Origin: Mesorhizobium sp. M2D.F.Ca.ET.226.01.1.1
Lineage (GTDB): Bacteria > Pseudomonadota > Alphaproteobacteria > Rhizobiales > Rhizobiaceae
Length of the DNA: 64,000 nucleotides
Direction of reading: 5' to 3'
Assembly (NCBI RefSeq): GCF_004022705.2
Contig: NZ_RZOY02000013.1
Location: 1-64,000, forward strand
The first letter of the stretch is position 1. The number at the start of each line of letters is the position of its first letter. Below, in pieces: positions 7,955 to 16,655 of the stretch. Made by a program: the position numbers and the translations under genes. Below the pieces are notes generated by a model. The model ran no database searches, had not been told where the DNA came from, and worked only from the letters and a program-made list of their open reading frames with translations.

Positions 7955-8884
7955 TTACTTGACGATGCGCTCGGTGCCGAAGACGCCCTGCTCGACGACG
8001 AAGCGGCGGCAGTGATCGATGAAGGCCTGCACCGTCAGCGTGCGGTGCTCGGCGTTGGGCAGTGCAATGCCCATGGTCAGCGGCCTGATGTCGCCCAGCA
8101 ATGGCACGAAGACCAGCAATTTGCCATCCGGCGACATGGTGTTAAGCGGCCGCATGTTGGCGATACCGTAGCCGAAGCCGTTGGCGACCATCGAGCGCAT
8201 CACGGCGATGTCGCCGGTGCGCTCGGCGATCCTGGGTCGCAGGCCCTGGAAAGCCGAGAGGAAATATTCTCGGCTGTAGGGCAGATCAAGCAGCACCATC
8301 GGCTCGTCGACCAGCTCCTCCGGCGTGATCCCCGCCCTCCCCGCCAGGCGATGCGCGGCCGGCAGCATCACATAGGCCGGCAACTGCACCAGCGGCTCGA
8401 ACGTCATGTCCTGCGACAATTCGAGATCGTAGGTGAGTGCTGCGTCTATTTCGCCACGCTGCAGCATCTCGAACAATTGCCCCTGGTTGCGCTCGAACTG
8501 GCGGACGCGCACATCCGGATAGGCGTCCTCGAACTTTCTGCGCAGCGCCGGCAGCACGATCTGCGCGAAAGTGAGCAGGCAGCCGACCGCCAGCGGTCCG
8601 CGCACCTTTTCGGCGATATCGCCGGCAATGTCGTGCAGCGCGTCCGCGTCGTTGAGCAGGCGCGCGGCCTCCTTGAGGAACAGGCGCCCGCCCGCCGTCA
8701 GCGCCAGCGCGTGCGAATGCTTACGCACGAAGAGCTGGACGCCGAACTCCGCTTCGAGCTGCGCGATCGATGCCGAGATCGACGGCGGCGAGACGTTCAC
8801 CTGCTCGGCCGCCTTGGCAATTGAGCCCGCCTCGCCGACGGCGACGAAATATTCGAGTTGTCTGAGCGTGAAGCGGAGCGGCAT
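7955..8884 (-). CDS. LysR-family transcriptional regulator
   Basis: A 309-residue LysR regulator. The N-terminal winged helix-turn-helix is clear (LRFTLRQLEYFVAVGEAGSI, AKAAEQVNVSPPSISASIAQ) and is followed by a linker helix and a two-lobed periplasmic-binding-like effector domain (from about residue 90). The effector is unknown. It may control the adjacent catabolic genes, where a T-N11-A inverted repeat lies between the flavoenzyme and deacetylase genes. It could also regulate the DUF1028/RidA/monooxygenase operon, which ends 150 bp upstream of it on the same strand. Confidence 0.9.
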   Translation of the reverse strand: MPLRFTLRQLEYFVAVGEAGSIAKAAEQVNVSPPSISASIAQLEAEFGVQLFVRKHSHALALTAGGRLFLKEAARLLNDADALHDIAGDIAEKVRGPLAVGCLLTFAQIVLPALRRKFEDAYPDVRVRQFERNQGQLFEMLQRGEIDAALTYDLELSQDMTFEPLVQLPAYVMLPAAHRLAGRAGITPEELVDEPMVLLDLPYSREYFLSAFQGLRPRIAERTGDIAVMRSMVANGFGYGIANMRPLNTMSPDGKLLVFVPLLGDIRPLTMGIALPNAEHRTLTVQAFIDHCRRFVVEQGVFGTERIVK

Positions 8885-9034
8885 GGGCGTCTATGATGCC
8901 CGTTTGGTCGCTGCAATCAAGTCGGGCTGATCCTTGCCGTCGATGAAAGCCTTGTCGCGAAAACGAATCGCGGATGCCTTGCCGATCCAGTCGTTGTGAC
9001 TGAGTTCGCTCAGGCTTGCTCCAGGCTGCTGGTA

Positions 9035-9709
9035 CTACTCGTCACCGGGCACGCCGTAGCTCGGCGCATCGGACGGATTGAGGGCGCGGGTGACGTAGGC
9101 ATCGAGCTGCGGTTTGTAGATCCCCCACAGCGTTGCGAGTTGCTCGATCGGGCAGTCCTCGGTCCAGTCGCAGCGCAGGTCGGCGACGGGCCAGGATACA
9201 TCGCGCACCAGCTTCATGCCGGCGGAGCGAACGGGCCCTGCCTCCCCGCCGGCCTTGAGCGCGGCACGCATCGTGGCGATCAGCCGGTCGCCGAGATGGC
9301 CCTCGGACGCGAGGAACGCATCGACCATGGCCTGTGGAATTCCGTCGTTGGCGAGCAAATTTCCGCCGCAGGCGACATCCTCGCCGCGCGCTTCGGCCCA
9401 GATGCCGAGCGCTTTCGGTCCGGAATGAATGGCGCTGCCGCCGGCCGCGTCGACCGCGAGCACCTGCCGGTATTCGCTGAAGGCCGCCGTGCGCTTGATG
9501 ATCGCGACGGCCTCGGCGGCGGAAGCGCCAAGCGCCATCAGCTCCAAGGCCCGGACCCCAAGCGTCGGGTCGGTGACGTTCTGGCTGGCGACCGCGCCGA
9601 CGCCGGCCTGCGCATAGGCGCAGCGGGCGGCGACAGCTGGGGACGACGAGGACACCGCCACCCCGAACATGCCTGTGCGCCGGCAGCGCGCGACGATGGA
9701 GAAGGTCAT
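9035..9709 (-). CDS. DUF1028 family protein (Ntn-hydrolase-like)
   Basis: A 224-residue protein starting MTFSIVARC. After the initiating Met come TFSIVARCRRTGMFGVAVSS, SSPAVAARC and GVGAVASQN, the hallmark N-terminal region of DUF1028, whose members have an N-terminal-nucleophile-hydrolase-like fold; GNLLAND and AILSEGHLGDRL-type segments (here AFLASEGHLGDRL) follow. The biochemical function is not established. The start is chosen to match the conserved N-terminus; a longer open frame upstream overlaps ridA and lacks similarity. It is six bases downstream of the RidA gene, so the two are almost certainly co-transcribed. Confidence 0.85.
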   Translation of the reverse strand: MTFSIVARCRRTGMFGVAVSSSSPAVAARCAYAQAGVGAVASQNVTDPTLGVRALELMALGASAAEAVAIIKRTAAFSEYRQVLAVDAAGGSAIHSGPKALGIWAEARGEDVACGGNLLANDGIPQAMVDAFLASEGHLGDRLIATMRAALKAGGEAGPVRSAGMKLVRDVSWPVADLRCDWTEDCPIEQLATLWGIYKPQLDAYVTRALNPSDAPSYGVPGDE

Positions 9710-9714
9710 GGCGC

Positions 9715-10131
9715 TTAGTCCGGGATGACGGCGGTGCCGTCGATCTCGACCAGCCATTCCGGCCGCGCGAGTGCCGACACGACCAGCCCGGTCGAAACCG
9801 GATGCACGCCCTTGATATATTCGCCCATCGTCCGGTAGACGGCCTCGCGATGGCGGACGTCGGTGATGTAGACCACCACCTTCACCAGATGCTCCATTCT
9901 GCCGCCGCACTCCTCGATGAGCTGCCTGATGTTCTGCATGACCTTATGCGTCTGCTCGACCGGATCGTGGCTGTCGATGTTCTTGGCGGTGTCGAGGTCC
10001 TGCGGGCACTGGCCGCGCAGATAGACAGTCCTGCCGCCGCGCGTGACGACCGCCTGGCAGAGGTCGTTGTCGAGCTTCTGCTCGGGATAGGTGTCCTTGG
10101 TGTTGAATTTGCGAATTCGCGTATGCGCCAT
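9715..10131 (-). CDS. RidA/YjgF/Rid family protein
   Basis: A small Rid-family protein of about 138 residues. Rid proteins deaminate reactive enamine/imine intermediates released by PLP enzymes or amine-oxidising flavoenzymes. Family features include GGRTVYLRGQ, QTHKVMQNIRQLIEECGG, LVKVVVYITD and HPVSTGLVVSALARPEWLVE, with the conserved Glu near the C-terminus. The chosen ATG has GGAG six bases upstream; an ATG four codons earlier has no good ribosome site. Linkage to an FAD monooxygenase and DUF1028 suggests it clears an imine formed in this pathway, possibly with its own substrate range. Confidence 0.85.
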   Translation of the reverse strand: MAHTRIRKFNTKDTYPEQKLDNDLCQAVVTRGGRTVYLRGQCPQDLDTAKNIDSHDPVEQTHKVMQNIRQLIEECGGRMEHLVKVVVYITDVRHREAVYRTMGEYIKGVHPVSTGLVVSALARPEWLVEIDGTAVIPD

Positions 10132-10167
10132 CTTGGTCTCCATCAGGGGTCGGGCTCGCAGCTTTGG

Positions 10168-11442
10168 TCAGGCGTCCACGGGTTCGCGCTTAGCGGCGGC
10201 GTGGTAGGCGAGATATTTGCGCTGCGTCGAAATACGGTCTGCGACATGCTTGGCATCGTGCCAGACGCCCCAGATGAAGCTCGACCCCCTGCGCGACTGC
10301 CAGGGCAGTCCCAGGAAATAGATCCCCGGCTCGACCGAGACGCCGCGCTGATGCCGTGGCCGGCCCTTCTCGTCGAAGGCATCGACCTTCAGCCAGCTGT
10401 AGTCGACGGCAAAGCCTGTCGCCCAGATGATTGTCGCCACGCCGGCTTCGGCAAGATCGAGATTGAGGATCGGATTGGTCACGCAGTCCGGATCGGGGTC
10501 GATCCGGCGAGCCGCCGGCTCTTCCGGAAGGTCGAGGCCGTTGCGCGCGACATAGGCGTCGGCCTCGTCCAGCAGCGACATCAGATTGGCGTCGCCACGG
10601 GCAATATTCTTCGCAAGGTCCGGCGCGAAGCTCATCACGCCGTCCCGGTATGTCTTTGTCATGCCGACCAGCGTGAGCCCTTGCGCGGCCAGCCGGCGGA
10701 AATCGATCGTCTCGCCGCCGCGCGCGCCGCTGACCGCTATCGTGACATGTTCCGTGCCGGGCCCCGGCGTTTCGAGGTCCCATTTGCCGAGCACGCCCAG
10801 CCACCAGCAGAAGTCGCGCCCGCGATAGGCGCGCGGCGGACGGTCATGCGCGCCGACCGAAAGATAGACGCGCCTGCCTGAGCGCTGCAGCTCGTCGGCG
10901 ATCTGCACGCCCGACGATCCCGCGCCGACCACCAGCACCGCGCCCTTCGGCAACTGCGCCGGGTTGCGGTAGGCGCTCGAATGGATCTGCCGGATGCCGC
11001 TATCCGCGGGGACGAGAGGCGGGATGACGGGAACCTGGAAAGGTCCGGTCGCGGCAACGACGCTGTTGGCTTCGATCACGCCGTCAGACGTCTCGACGCG
11101 GAATCCCGGACGGCCGACATTCCTCTGCACCAGCTTGACTTCGACGCCGCAGCGGATCGGCGCATTGATCTGCTTAGCGTAGGCGACGAAATAGTCGGCG
11201 ACCTCCTCCTTGGGCGGAAAGCCATCGGGACCTGTCACCGGAAATTCCATGCCCGGGAACCGGTCATGCCAGGCCGGACCGTTGGCGACGAGCGAGTCCC
11301 AGCGCTGCGAGCGCCAGCGCTCGGCAATCCGGCCGCGCTCGAGAACCAGATGAGGCACGCCGCATTTGCTCAGGTGCTCGCTCATGGCCACCCCGGCCTG
11401 GCCTCCACCGACGACAAGCGTGTCTACCGTTTCAACCGACAT
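10168..11442 (-). CDS. FAD-dependent flavin-containing monooxygenase (FMO/BVMO type)
   Basis: About 424 residues with two Rossmann motifs: DTLVVGGGQAGVAMSEHL for FAD at the N-terminus and VLVVGAGSSGVQIADEL for NADPH mid-protein, plus ATGPFQVPVIPPL and IIWATGFAVDYSWL, typical of class B flavin monooxygenases. Substrates of this class include amines, sulfides and ketones. The start is the ATG with AGGA six bases upstream; the open frame extends 30 codons further without similarity. It is the first gene of a leftward operon with RidA and DUF1028 and is divergent from the GMC oxidoreductase gene. Confidence 0.85.
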   Translation of the reverse strand: MSVETVDTLVVGGGQAGVAMSEHLSKCGVPHLVLERGRIAERWRSQRWDSLVANGPAWHDRFPGMEFPVTGPDGFPPKEEVADYFVAYAKQINAPIRCGVEVKLVQRNVGRPGFRVETSDGVIEANSVVAATGPFQVPVIPPLVPADSGIRQIHSSAYRNPAQLPKGAVLVVGAGSSGVQIADELQRSGRRVYLSVGAHDRPPRAYRGRDFCWWLGVLGKWDLETPGPGTEHVTIAVSGARGGETIDFRRLAAQGLTLVGMTKTYRDGVMSFAPDLAKNIARGDANLMSLLDEADAYVARNGLDLPEEPAARRIDPDPDCVTNPILNLDLAEAGVATIIWATGFAVDYSWLKVDAFDEKGRPRHQRGVSVEPGIYFLGLPWQSRRGSSFIWGVWHDAKHVADRISTQRKYLAYHAAAKREPVDA

Positions 11443-11676
11443 GCTCAGTCCTTTTTTGACCATCCGGCAGCTTCCGCTGCGCGGGATGAAACCGATCTTG
11501 GGTAGCGGGTGGATGCAGACAGGCTGCGCCATCCGACCGCTTCTTGCTGGCGCTCACAAGTAGCAGCACGTGCCGGCGCGAGCCCATAACGAATCTCCGA
11601 AGTCACGCGTAACCATTTCCGAATTTCTCGCACCCATGGACGCACCTAGAGTTCCGGCATTCTCGAGGGGCTGGGC

Positions 11677-13296
11677 ATGCAGACTGGGAGCTTTGACTAC
11701 ATCGTCGTCGGCGCCGGTTCGGCCGGTTGCGTGGTCGCCAATCGGCTGAGCGGCGACCCATCTGTCAGAGTCTGCCTGATCGAGGCCGGCGGCAGCGACA
11801 ACAGCCTGCGGGTGAAGGTGCCGGCCGGCATCCTCTCGCTCTACGGCAACCCCAACTACGACTATTGCTTTGTCGGCGTACCGCAGCCCCATCTCAACGA
11901 CCGCAGGATTCCGGTCAACCGCGGCAAGGCGGTGGGCGGATCGAGCTCGATCAACTCGATGGTCTATATTCGCGGCGCAGCCGAAGACTATGACGACTGG
12001 GCCGGGCTCGGCTGCGCCGGCTGGGCCTACAGCGACGTATTGCCGGTGTTCAGAAAGCTGGAGCGCAATCTCCAGGCCCAGGACCCGCGCTATCACGGCA
12101 GCGATGGCGAGCTTTTGGTCGACAATCCGCGCGATCCGAACGTGCTTTCCGGCATGTTCGTCCAGGCCGGTAAAAATGCCGGACTGCCCGCCAATTCTGA
12201 CTTCAATGCCGAGAGCCAGTTCGGCGTCGGCATCTACAACGTCACGCAGGACCGCGGACAGCGCTTCAGCAGCTTCAGCGCCTTCATGCGTCCGCTGCTT
12301 CATCGCAAGAACCTGACATTGCTCAGCCAATGCGAGGTGATCGATCTGGTCATCGCCGAGGGTCGCGCCACGGGGATGCGCGTGCGGCATCAGGGCCAGC
12401 AGAAGACGTTCTCGGCCAACCGAGAGATCCTGCTTTCGGCCGGCGCCATCAACTCGCCCAAGATCCTGATGGCGTCAGGCATCGGACCGGCGGCTGAGCT
12501 GCGGCAGATCGGCATCACGCCGGTGCTCGACCTGCCGGGCGTCGGCAAGAACCTGCAGGACCATGTCGACGGCATGATCACCGTGCGCTCCAGAAGCACC
12601 AGGACGCTCGGCCTGTCGCTTGCCAACCTGCCTCGTATCGCGGCAGCGCCGTTCCAGTATTTCGCGCGCCGCAAGGGCATGCTCACCACCAACTATGTCG
12701 AGGCCGGCGGCTTTGCGAAGACCAGGCACGCCAACGGGCTTCCAGACATCCAGTTCCACTTCGTGCCCGGATATCGCAGCCATCGCGGCAGGCTGATCGA
12801 ATACGGCCATGGCTACGCCATTCACACCTGCGTGCTCAGGCCGAAAAGCGTGGGCGAGATCAGGCTGTCGCGGGACAGCTCCCGACGCGACGTCCTGATC
12901 GACCACTGCTTCTTCGCGCATGAAGACGATGCCATGGTGCTGGTCGAAGGCATCAAGATCGCGCGACGGATCTTTGCCTCACCCGAATTCGACGCGGTGC
13001 GCGGCAAGGAGATGCTTCCTGGCAAGGACGTCCGCAGCGACGACGAGATCCTCGCCTATCTGCGCGCCGAGGCGCTGACCGTCTATCACCCGGTCGGGAC
13101 CTGCAAGATGGGAACGGACGCCATGGCCGTGGTCGATCCGGCGACGCTGAAGGTGCGGGGCGTCGAAGGGCTTCGCGTCGCGGATGCTTCGGTCATGCCG
13201 AAGCTGATCGGCGGCAACACCAACGCGCCAAGCATGATGATCGGGCAGAAGGCATCCGAGATGATCCTGGGCGCGACATGTAGCGGGGGCAAGTAG
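11677..13296 (+). CDS. GMC-family FAD oxidoreductase (choline/alcohol dehydrogenase-like)
   Basis: A 539-residue glucose-methanol-choline oxidoreductase. The N-terminal dinucleotide motif YIVVGAGSAGCVVANRL is followed by the GMC signature KAVGGSSSINSMVYIRG, a second signature near GAINSPKILMASGIG, and the C-terminal catalytic region VYHPVGTCKMG and NTNAPSMMIGQKASEMI, with the active-site His in HPVGTC. It oxidises an alcohol group with FAD; choline is only one possible substrate. A GAGGGG ribosome site precedes the ATG. It is divergent from the flavin monooxygenase gene and may share its regulation. Confidence 0.9.
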   Translation: MQTGSFDYIVVGAGSAGCVVANRLSGDPSVRVCLIEAGGSDNSLRVKVPAGILSLYGNPNYDYCFVGVPQPHLNDRRIPVNRGKAVGGSSSINSMVYIRGAAEDYDDWAGLGCAGWAYSDVLPVFRKLERNLQAQDPRYHGSDGELLVDNPRDPNVLSGMFVQAGKNAGLPANSDFNAESQFGVGIYNVTQDRGQRFSSFSAFMRPLLHRKNLTLLSQCEVIDLVIAEGRATGMRVRHQGQQKTFSANREILLSAGAINSPKILMASGIGPAAELRQIGITPVLDLPGVGKNLQDHVDGMITVRSRSTRTLGLSLANLPRIAAAPFQYFARRKGMLTTNYVEAGGFAKTRHANGLPDIQFHFVPGYRSHRGRLIEYGHGYAIHTCVLRPKSVGEIRLSRDSSRRDVLIDHCFFAHEDDAMVLVEGIKIARRIFASPEFDAVRGKEMLPGKDVRSDDEILAYLRAEALTVYHPVGTCKMGTDAMAVVDPATLKVRGVEGLRVADASVMPKLIGGNTNAPSMMIGQKASEMILGATCSGGK

Positions 13297-13476
13297 GCCA
13301 CCGCTGGTGAACCGTCGCCAACGTCCGGAATTGCCTTAAGCCCCCCAAACGTCATTCGATGGCGGAGCAGCGAGCGAAGCGACGCGCGCAGATGACGAAG
13401 CTGAGAGGCTTCGGCCAATCCCAGCGTCTGCGCTGAAGCCTGCAACCTTTTCAGAAACCCTATGTCGAGAGGCTAT

Positions 13477-14370
13477 TTAGTGATCCTCGTCGATCTCGTC
13501 GTGCAAAAGGCCGAGGATGCGGCGCTTGAGCGCGATGAAGTCGGGCTCGAGGATCACGTCCATCGAGCGCGGCCGCGGGATGTCGACCTTGATCTCGGCC
13601 TTGATCTTGCCGGGCCTCGCCGTCATCACCAGGACGCGATCGCCCAGCACCAGCGCCTCGTCGATATCGTGGGTGACGAAGAGCACGGTCTTCTGCTGCC
13701 GCTCCCAGACGCGCAGGAGCAGCTTCTGCATGGTGCCGCGAGTCTGGCTGTCAAGCGCGCCGAACGGCTCGTCCATCAACAGCACGGCCGGGTCGTTGGC
13801 GAGCGCGCGCGCGATCGCCACGCGCTGCTTCATGCCGCCTGAGAGCTGCGCGGGATAGTGGTCCGCAAAAGGCGCGAGGCCGACCTCGTTGAGATACTGG
13901 TCGACGATCTGCCTGCGCTGTTCCGCCGGCAGGCCCTTGCGCTTGGGACCATATTCAATGTTGGCGCGCACCGTCAGCCACGGAAACAAGGTGTAGCTCT
14001 GGAACACCATGCCCCTGTCGGGACCGGGCTCGATCACTTCCCTGCCGTCGACCTTGATGCTGCCCGAGGTCACGTCATTGAGGCCGGCCGCGAGATAGAG
14101 CAGGCTGGATTTGCCGCATCCCGAAGGGCCGACGATGACGCAGAACTCGTTTTTGGCCACCTTCAGCGAGACATCGTCCAGTGCCAGCGCGCCATTGGCG
14201 TCGCCATAACGCAGCGTCACGTCCTCGATGGCCATCGTGGTGCCGGCCGAACGCGGGTCGCCGACTGCATTGGCCACCCCGGCCGGGTTGTTCGCCTTGG
14301 TGGTTTCGGTCATTGCTGCCCTTGATCCGGCTGCGGTTTGCGAGGTTGCGTTCATGATCAAGGTGCCCAT
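13477..14370 (-). CDS. NitT/TauT-family ABC transporter, ATP-binding protein
   Basis: ATPase of about 297 residues for a second nitrate/sulfonate/taurine-type importer. Motifs are Walker A GPSGCGKSS, MVFQSYTLFPWLTV, LSGGMKQRVAIARAL, Walker B VLLMDEPFGALDSQTR and the switch His in VTHDIDEAL. The first 40 residues are an extra, low-complexity leader compared with SsuB. The start chosen overlaps the permease stop by 13 bases and has AAGGG upstream; the ATG five codons later, just past the permease stop, is an alternative. It is the last gene of a binding protein-permease-ATPase operon. Confidence 0.87.
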   Translation of the reverse strand: MGTLIMNATSQTAAGSRAAMTETTKANNPAGVANAVGDPRSAGTTMAIEDVTLRYGDANGALALDDVSLKVAKNEFCVIVGPSGCGKSSLLYLAAGLNDVTSGSIKVDGREVIEPGPDRGMVFQSYTLFPWLTVRANIEYGPKRKGLPAEQRRQIVDQYLNEVGLAPFADHYPAQLSGGMKQRVAIARALANDPAVLLMDEPFGALDSQTRGTMQKLLLRVWERQQKTVLFVTHDIDEALVLGDRVLVMTARPGKIKAEIKVDIPRPRSMDVILEPDFIALKRRILGLLHDEIDEDH

Positions 14371-15161
14371 GGCGCGACCCTTGCACGAAGAATGCGGAAA
14401 GCCGTGTCGGTGATGAGGCCGAGAAGCCCGATCGCGGCGATGGCCATGAAGATCACATCGACCTGGAAGCCGCGCATCGCCTTGAGGCTGATATAGCCGA
14501 GGCCGCTCGACGCCGCGACGAGTTCCGCCACGACCAGATATGTCCAGGCCCAGCCCATGGTGACGCGAAGCGTGTCGAGGATCGCTGGAAGTGCTGCCGG
14601 GAAAATGACATGCCACACCGCTTCCGAGCGCTTGGTGCCCAAAGTGTAGGAGGCGTTGACCAGGTCCCTGGAGACGCTGCGCGCGCAGTCGGAGATCATC
14701 ACCAGTTGCTGGAAGAACGTGCCGAAGAAGATGACTGCTATGCGCTGCTCGATGCCAATGCCGATCCACAGGATGAACAGCGGCACGAAGGAGGTCACAG
14801 GCAGATAGCGGATGAAGTTGACCAGCGGCTCCAGCGGCGCCTGCACCGCCCGGTAGGTGCCCATCCACAGCCCCAGCGGCACCGCGATCACCGACGACAC
14901 GATGAAACCGAGAAGCACCACCTTGGCGCTGGTCAAGGTGTGATAGAAAAGGCTGCCGTCAAGCGACATGCGATACGTCGTCTGCAGCACCGTTCCGGGT
15001 GTCGGCAGGAACATGTTCGGCACGACGCGGCCATAGGACAGCAAGGCCCAGCCGCCGATCACGACAATCCACATCGCCAATGCGAGCGTGGTTGCCGTGC
15101 TGGCCGGAATGTTGGCGAATGGGGTCGTCAGGCGCGTCCACGCCGTCCGCCGCTGAGCCAT
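14358..15161 (-). CDS. NitT/TauT-family ABC transporter, permease
   Basis: A 267-residue inner-membrane permease similar to TauC/SsuC. It has an N-terminal transmembrane segment (TTLALAMWIVVIGGWALLS) followed by the PNMFLPTPGTVLQTTYRM region typical of the family, and an ATPase-contact loop at YTLGTKRSEAVWHVIFPAAL. The C-terminal WAWTYLVVAELVAASSGLGY is highly characteristic. It is encoded between the binding protein and the ATPase. The transported compound is not deducible from the permease. Confidence 0.88.
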   Translation of the reverse strand: MAQRRTAWTRLTTPFANIPASTATTLALAMWIVVIGGWALLSYGRVVPNMFLPTPGTVLQTTYRMSLDGSLFYHTLTSAKVVLLGFIVSSVIAVPLGLWMGTYRAVQAPLEPLVNFIRYLPVTSFVPLFILWIGIGIEQRIAVIFFGTFFQQLVMISDCARSVSRDLVNASYTLGTKRSEAVWHVIFPAALPAILDTLRVTMGWAWTYLVVAELVAASSGLGYISLKAMRGFQVDVIFMAIAAIGLLGLITDTAFRILRARVAPWAP

Positions 15162-15214
15162 GAGATGGCCTCCGTTGATCTAAAGCGCGAAGCACAGCTT
15201 TCGAGAAAAACAGA

Positions 15215-15235
15215 GGTCGGCCTGTCAGGCCGACC
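15215..15235 (-). terminator. Hairpin with T-run between binding-protein and permease genes
   Basis: Read on the minus strand: GGTCGGCC-TGACA-GGCCGACC, a perfect 8-bp GC-rich stem with a 5-nt loop, then TCTGTTTTT. It lies in the 92-bp gap after the substrate-binding-protein gene and before the permease gene. It probably acts as a partial terminator or RNA 3'-end stabiliser that makes binding protein more abundant than membrane components. Confidence 0.6.
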
Positions 15236-15253
15236 CCGTTGGGTTTCGAAGGC

Positions 15254-16237
15254 TCACTGTTCCTTGATGTAATTGGTGTCGAGGATGGTCTTCGCGTCGA
15301 TCGTCATCTTGAGCTTGCCGGCCTTGCCCCAGATGTCCTGCGCGAAATTGACCAGTTCGGACGCCTCGCTCTTTTCCGGCGTGCCGAAGAATTCCAGGTT
15401 GCGGGCGCGGTCGTAGTAGCGCACGCCCTGGGCGCCGGCCGCGAAATCCTCAGGCTTCTCGAGATAGCCGCCAATGCCCTTGGCTATGATCTTATAGGCC
15501 TTTTCCGGGTTGGTCTTGATGTAGTCGACCGCCTTGTAATAGCCCTTGATGAGAGCCTTCACATCCTCGGGATGCTTCTCGATCAGGTCGCATTTGAGCG
15601 CGATCACATCGACGATCAGGCCGGGCGTCGTCGTAGAGTCGATCAGCACCTTGCCTTTGCCGCCCTTGCGGACTTCGGCGAGGTGCGGCTCCCAGGTCAC
15701 AGCGGCGGGAACCTGGCCGGCGATGAAGGCGGCCGCGGCGTCGTCGGCGGTCATGTTGGTGACGCTGACATCGTCCTCGGTCATGCCTTCCTTTTTCAGG
15801 AGCACGTTGAACCAGAATTCGGAAACGGAGCCCTCGTTCAGGGCGACGGGCTGGCCCTTCAGATCCTTGAGCGACTTGACCTGGGCCTGCGTGACGACGC
15901 CGTCGCCGCCGTGGCTGTCGTCAAGCGCCACGACATATTTGAAGCAAAGCTCGTCGGAACGGTACTTCATCAGCTCGTCGACCGTGGAGGCCGCGCCATC
16001 GAGATCGCCGCCGGCGACCGCCGCCATATAGAGCGCCGACTCTTCGATCACTTTCAGGTCGACGTCGACGCCGGCTTCCCTGAAGTAGGCGAGGTCGCGG
16101 GCAAGAAACAGCGGCCCATAGCCGACCCAGGTGGTCATGCCGAGGCGAATGGCGCCGGCGTCGGCCGGGGCGGCAAGCCCCAGGCTGAGCAGTCCTGCGC
16201 TGACCGCGGTCATCAGGCAGTTTCGGAATGTCTTCAT
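15254..16237 (-). CDS. NitT/TauT-family ABC transporter, substrate-binding protein
   Basis: A 327-residue periplasmic binding protein with a Sec signal peptide (MKTFRNCLMTAVSAGLLSLG, cleavage likely after PADA). The mature part matches the SsuA/THI5-like fold: IRLGMTTWVGYGPLFLARDL, YFREAGVDVDL, LDGAASTVDELMKYR, DDAAAAFIAGQVPAAVTWEP. The ligand is unknown; relatives bind taurine, sulfonates, nitrate or pyrimidine precursors. First gene of its operon. Its proximity to monooxygenase, RidA and DUF1028 genes suggests it imports the substrate of that pathway, but this is inference. Confidence 0.88.
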   Translation of the reverse strand: MKTFRNCLMTAVSAGLLSLGLAAPADAGAIRLGMTTWVGYGPLFLARDLAYFREAGVDVDLKVIEESALYMAAVAGGDLDGAASTVDELMKYRSDELCFKYVVALDDSHGGDGVVTQAQVKSLKDLKGQPVALNEGSVSEFWFNVLLKKEGMTEDDVSVTNMTADDAAAAFIAGQVPAAVTWEPHLAEVRKGGKGKVLIDSTTTPGLIVDVIALKCDLIEKHPEDVKALIKGYYKAVDYIKTNPEKAYKIIAKGIGGYLEKPEDFAAGAQGVRYYDRARNLEFFGTPEKSEASELVNFAQDIWGKAGKLKMTIDAKTILDTNYIKEQ

Positions 16238-16655
16238 TGTCGTGGTTCCCCATGGCTGTTGCCGGCATCGGCCCGTTCAGGTGGCCTAAGCCAAGCGGTG
16301 TTTCGCAGCCGCTCTCTTGTTATGCGTCGCCTCCCGGGCGGGCCTTGCGTGTTCTAGGCCCCGCAAGAGAGCATCCGGGCCAGATCGCCAAAAGAAGTCT
16401 TTTTCTGTCCTTTGCTTCGCCGAAACCGAAGCAGCGGTTCTTCCCTCGTCGCCGAGCTTGCGAGCATTGTCGGCGCCCGCGAACCAGCGCCGCGCGCATG
16501 CAGAATTGGCGAAGAGATCGCTGCTGCCGCTTGAAGCCGGTCGCGGCCAGGGCAATTCCGGGAAAAGTGTGAGTGGTCAGGCTCGGCGATTTCGCCGTAG
16601 CCTTCCGTCCGGAATGCGTAAAAACAACGCGCTAACGAGTCCCGCAGCGTCGGTC
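16238..16655. other. Intergenic region with a divergent intergenic repeat
   Basis: No supported gene. Open frames of 89-181 codons on either strand lack domain signatures and ribosome sites and overlap the repeat. The left part must hold the promoter of the transporter operon; the right part holds a rearranged repeat copy and the 3' end of the cyclase-FHA gene. Confidence 0.6.
16552..16627. repeat. Palindromic intergenic repeat, copy B (with internal insertion)
   Basis: The left arm GCAATTCCGGGAAAAGTGTG and right arm CCGTCCGGAATGCGTAAAAA match the other copies. Where these read straight through GAGCGGTTTTCCG, this copy carries about 25 extra bases including CGGCGATTTCGCCG, a small hairpin. 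The AGAGCA edge is absent. It is either an old insertion inside the element or a distinct subtype. Confidence 0.7.

Noticed and set aside
9710..9910. Longer N-terminus for the DUF1028 protein
   Set aside because: The extra 67 codons overlap the RidA gene in another frame and lack similarity; the conserved N-terminus begins at MTFSIVARC.
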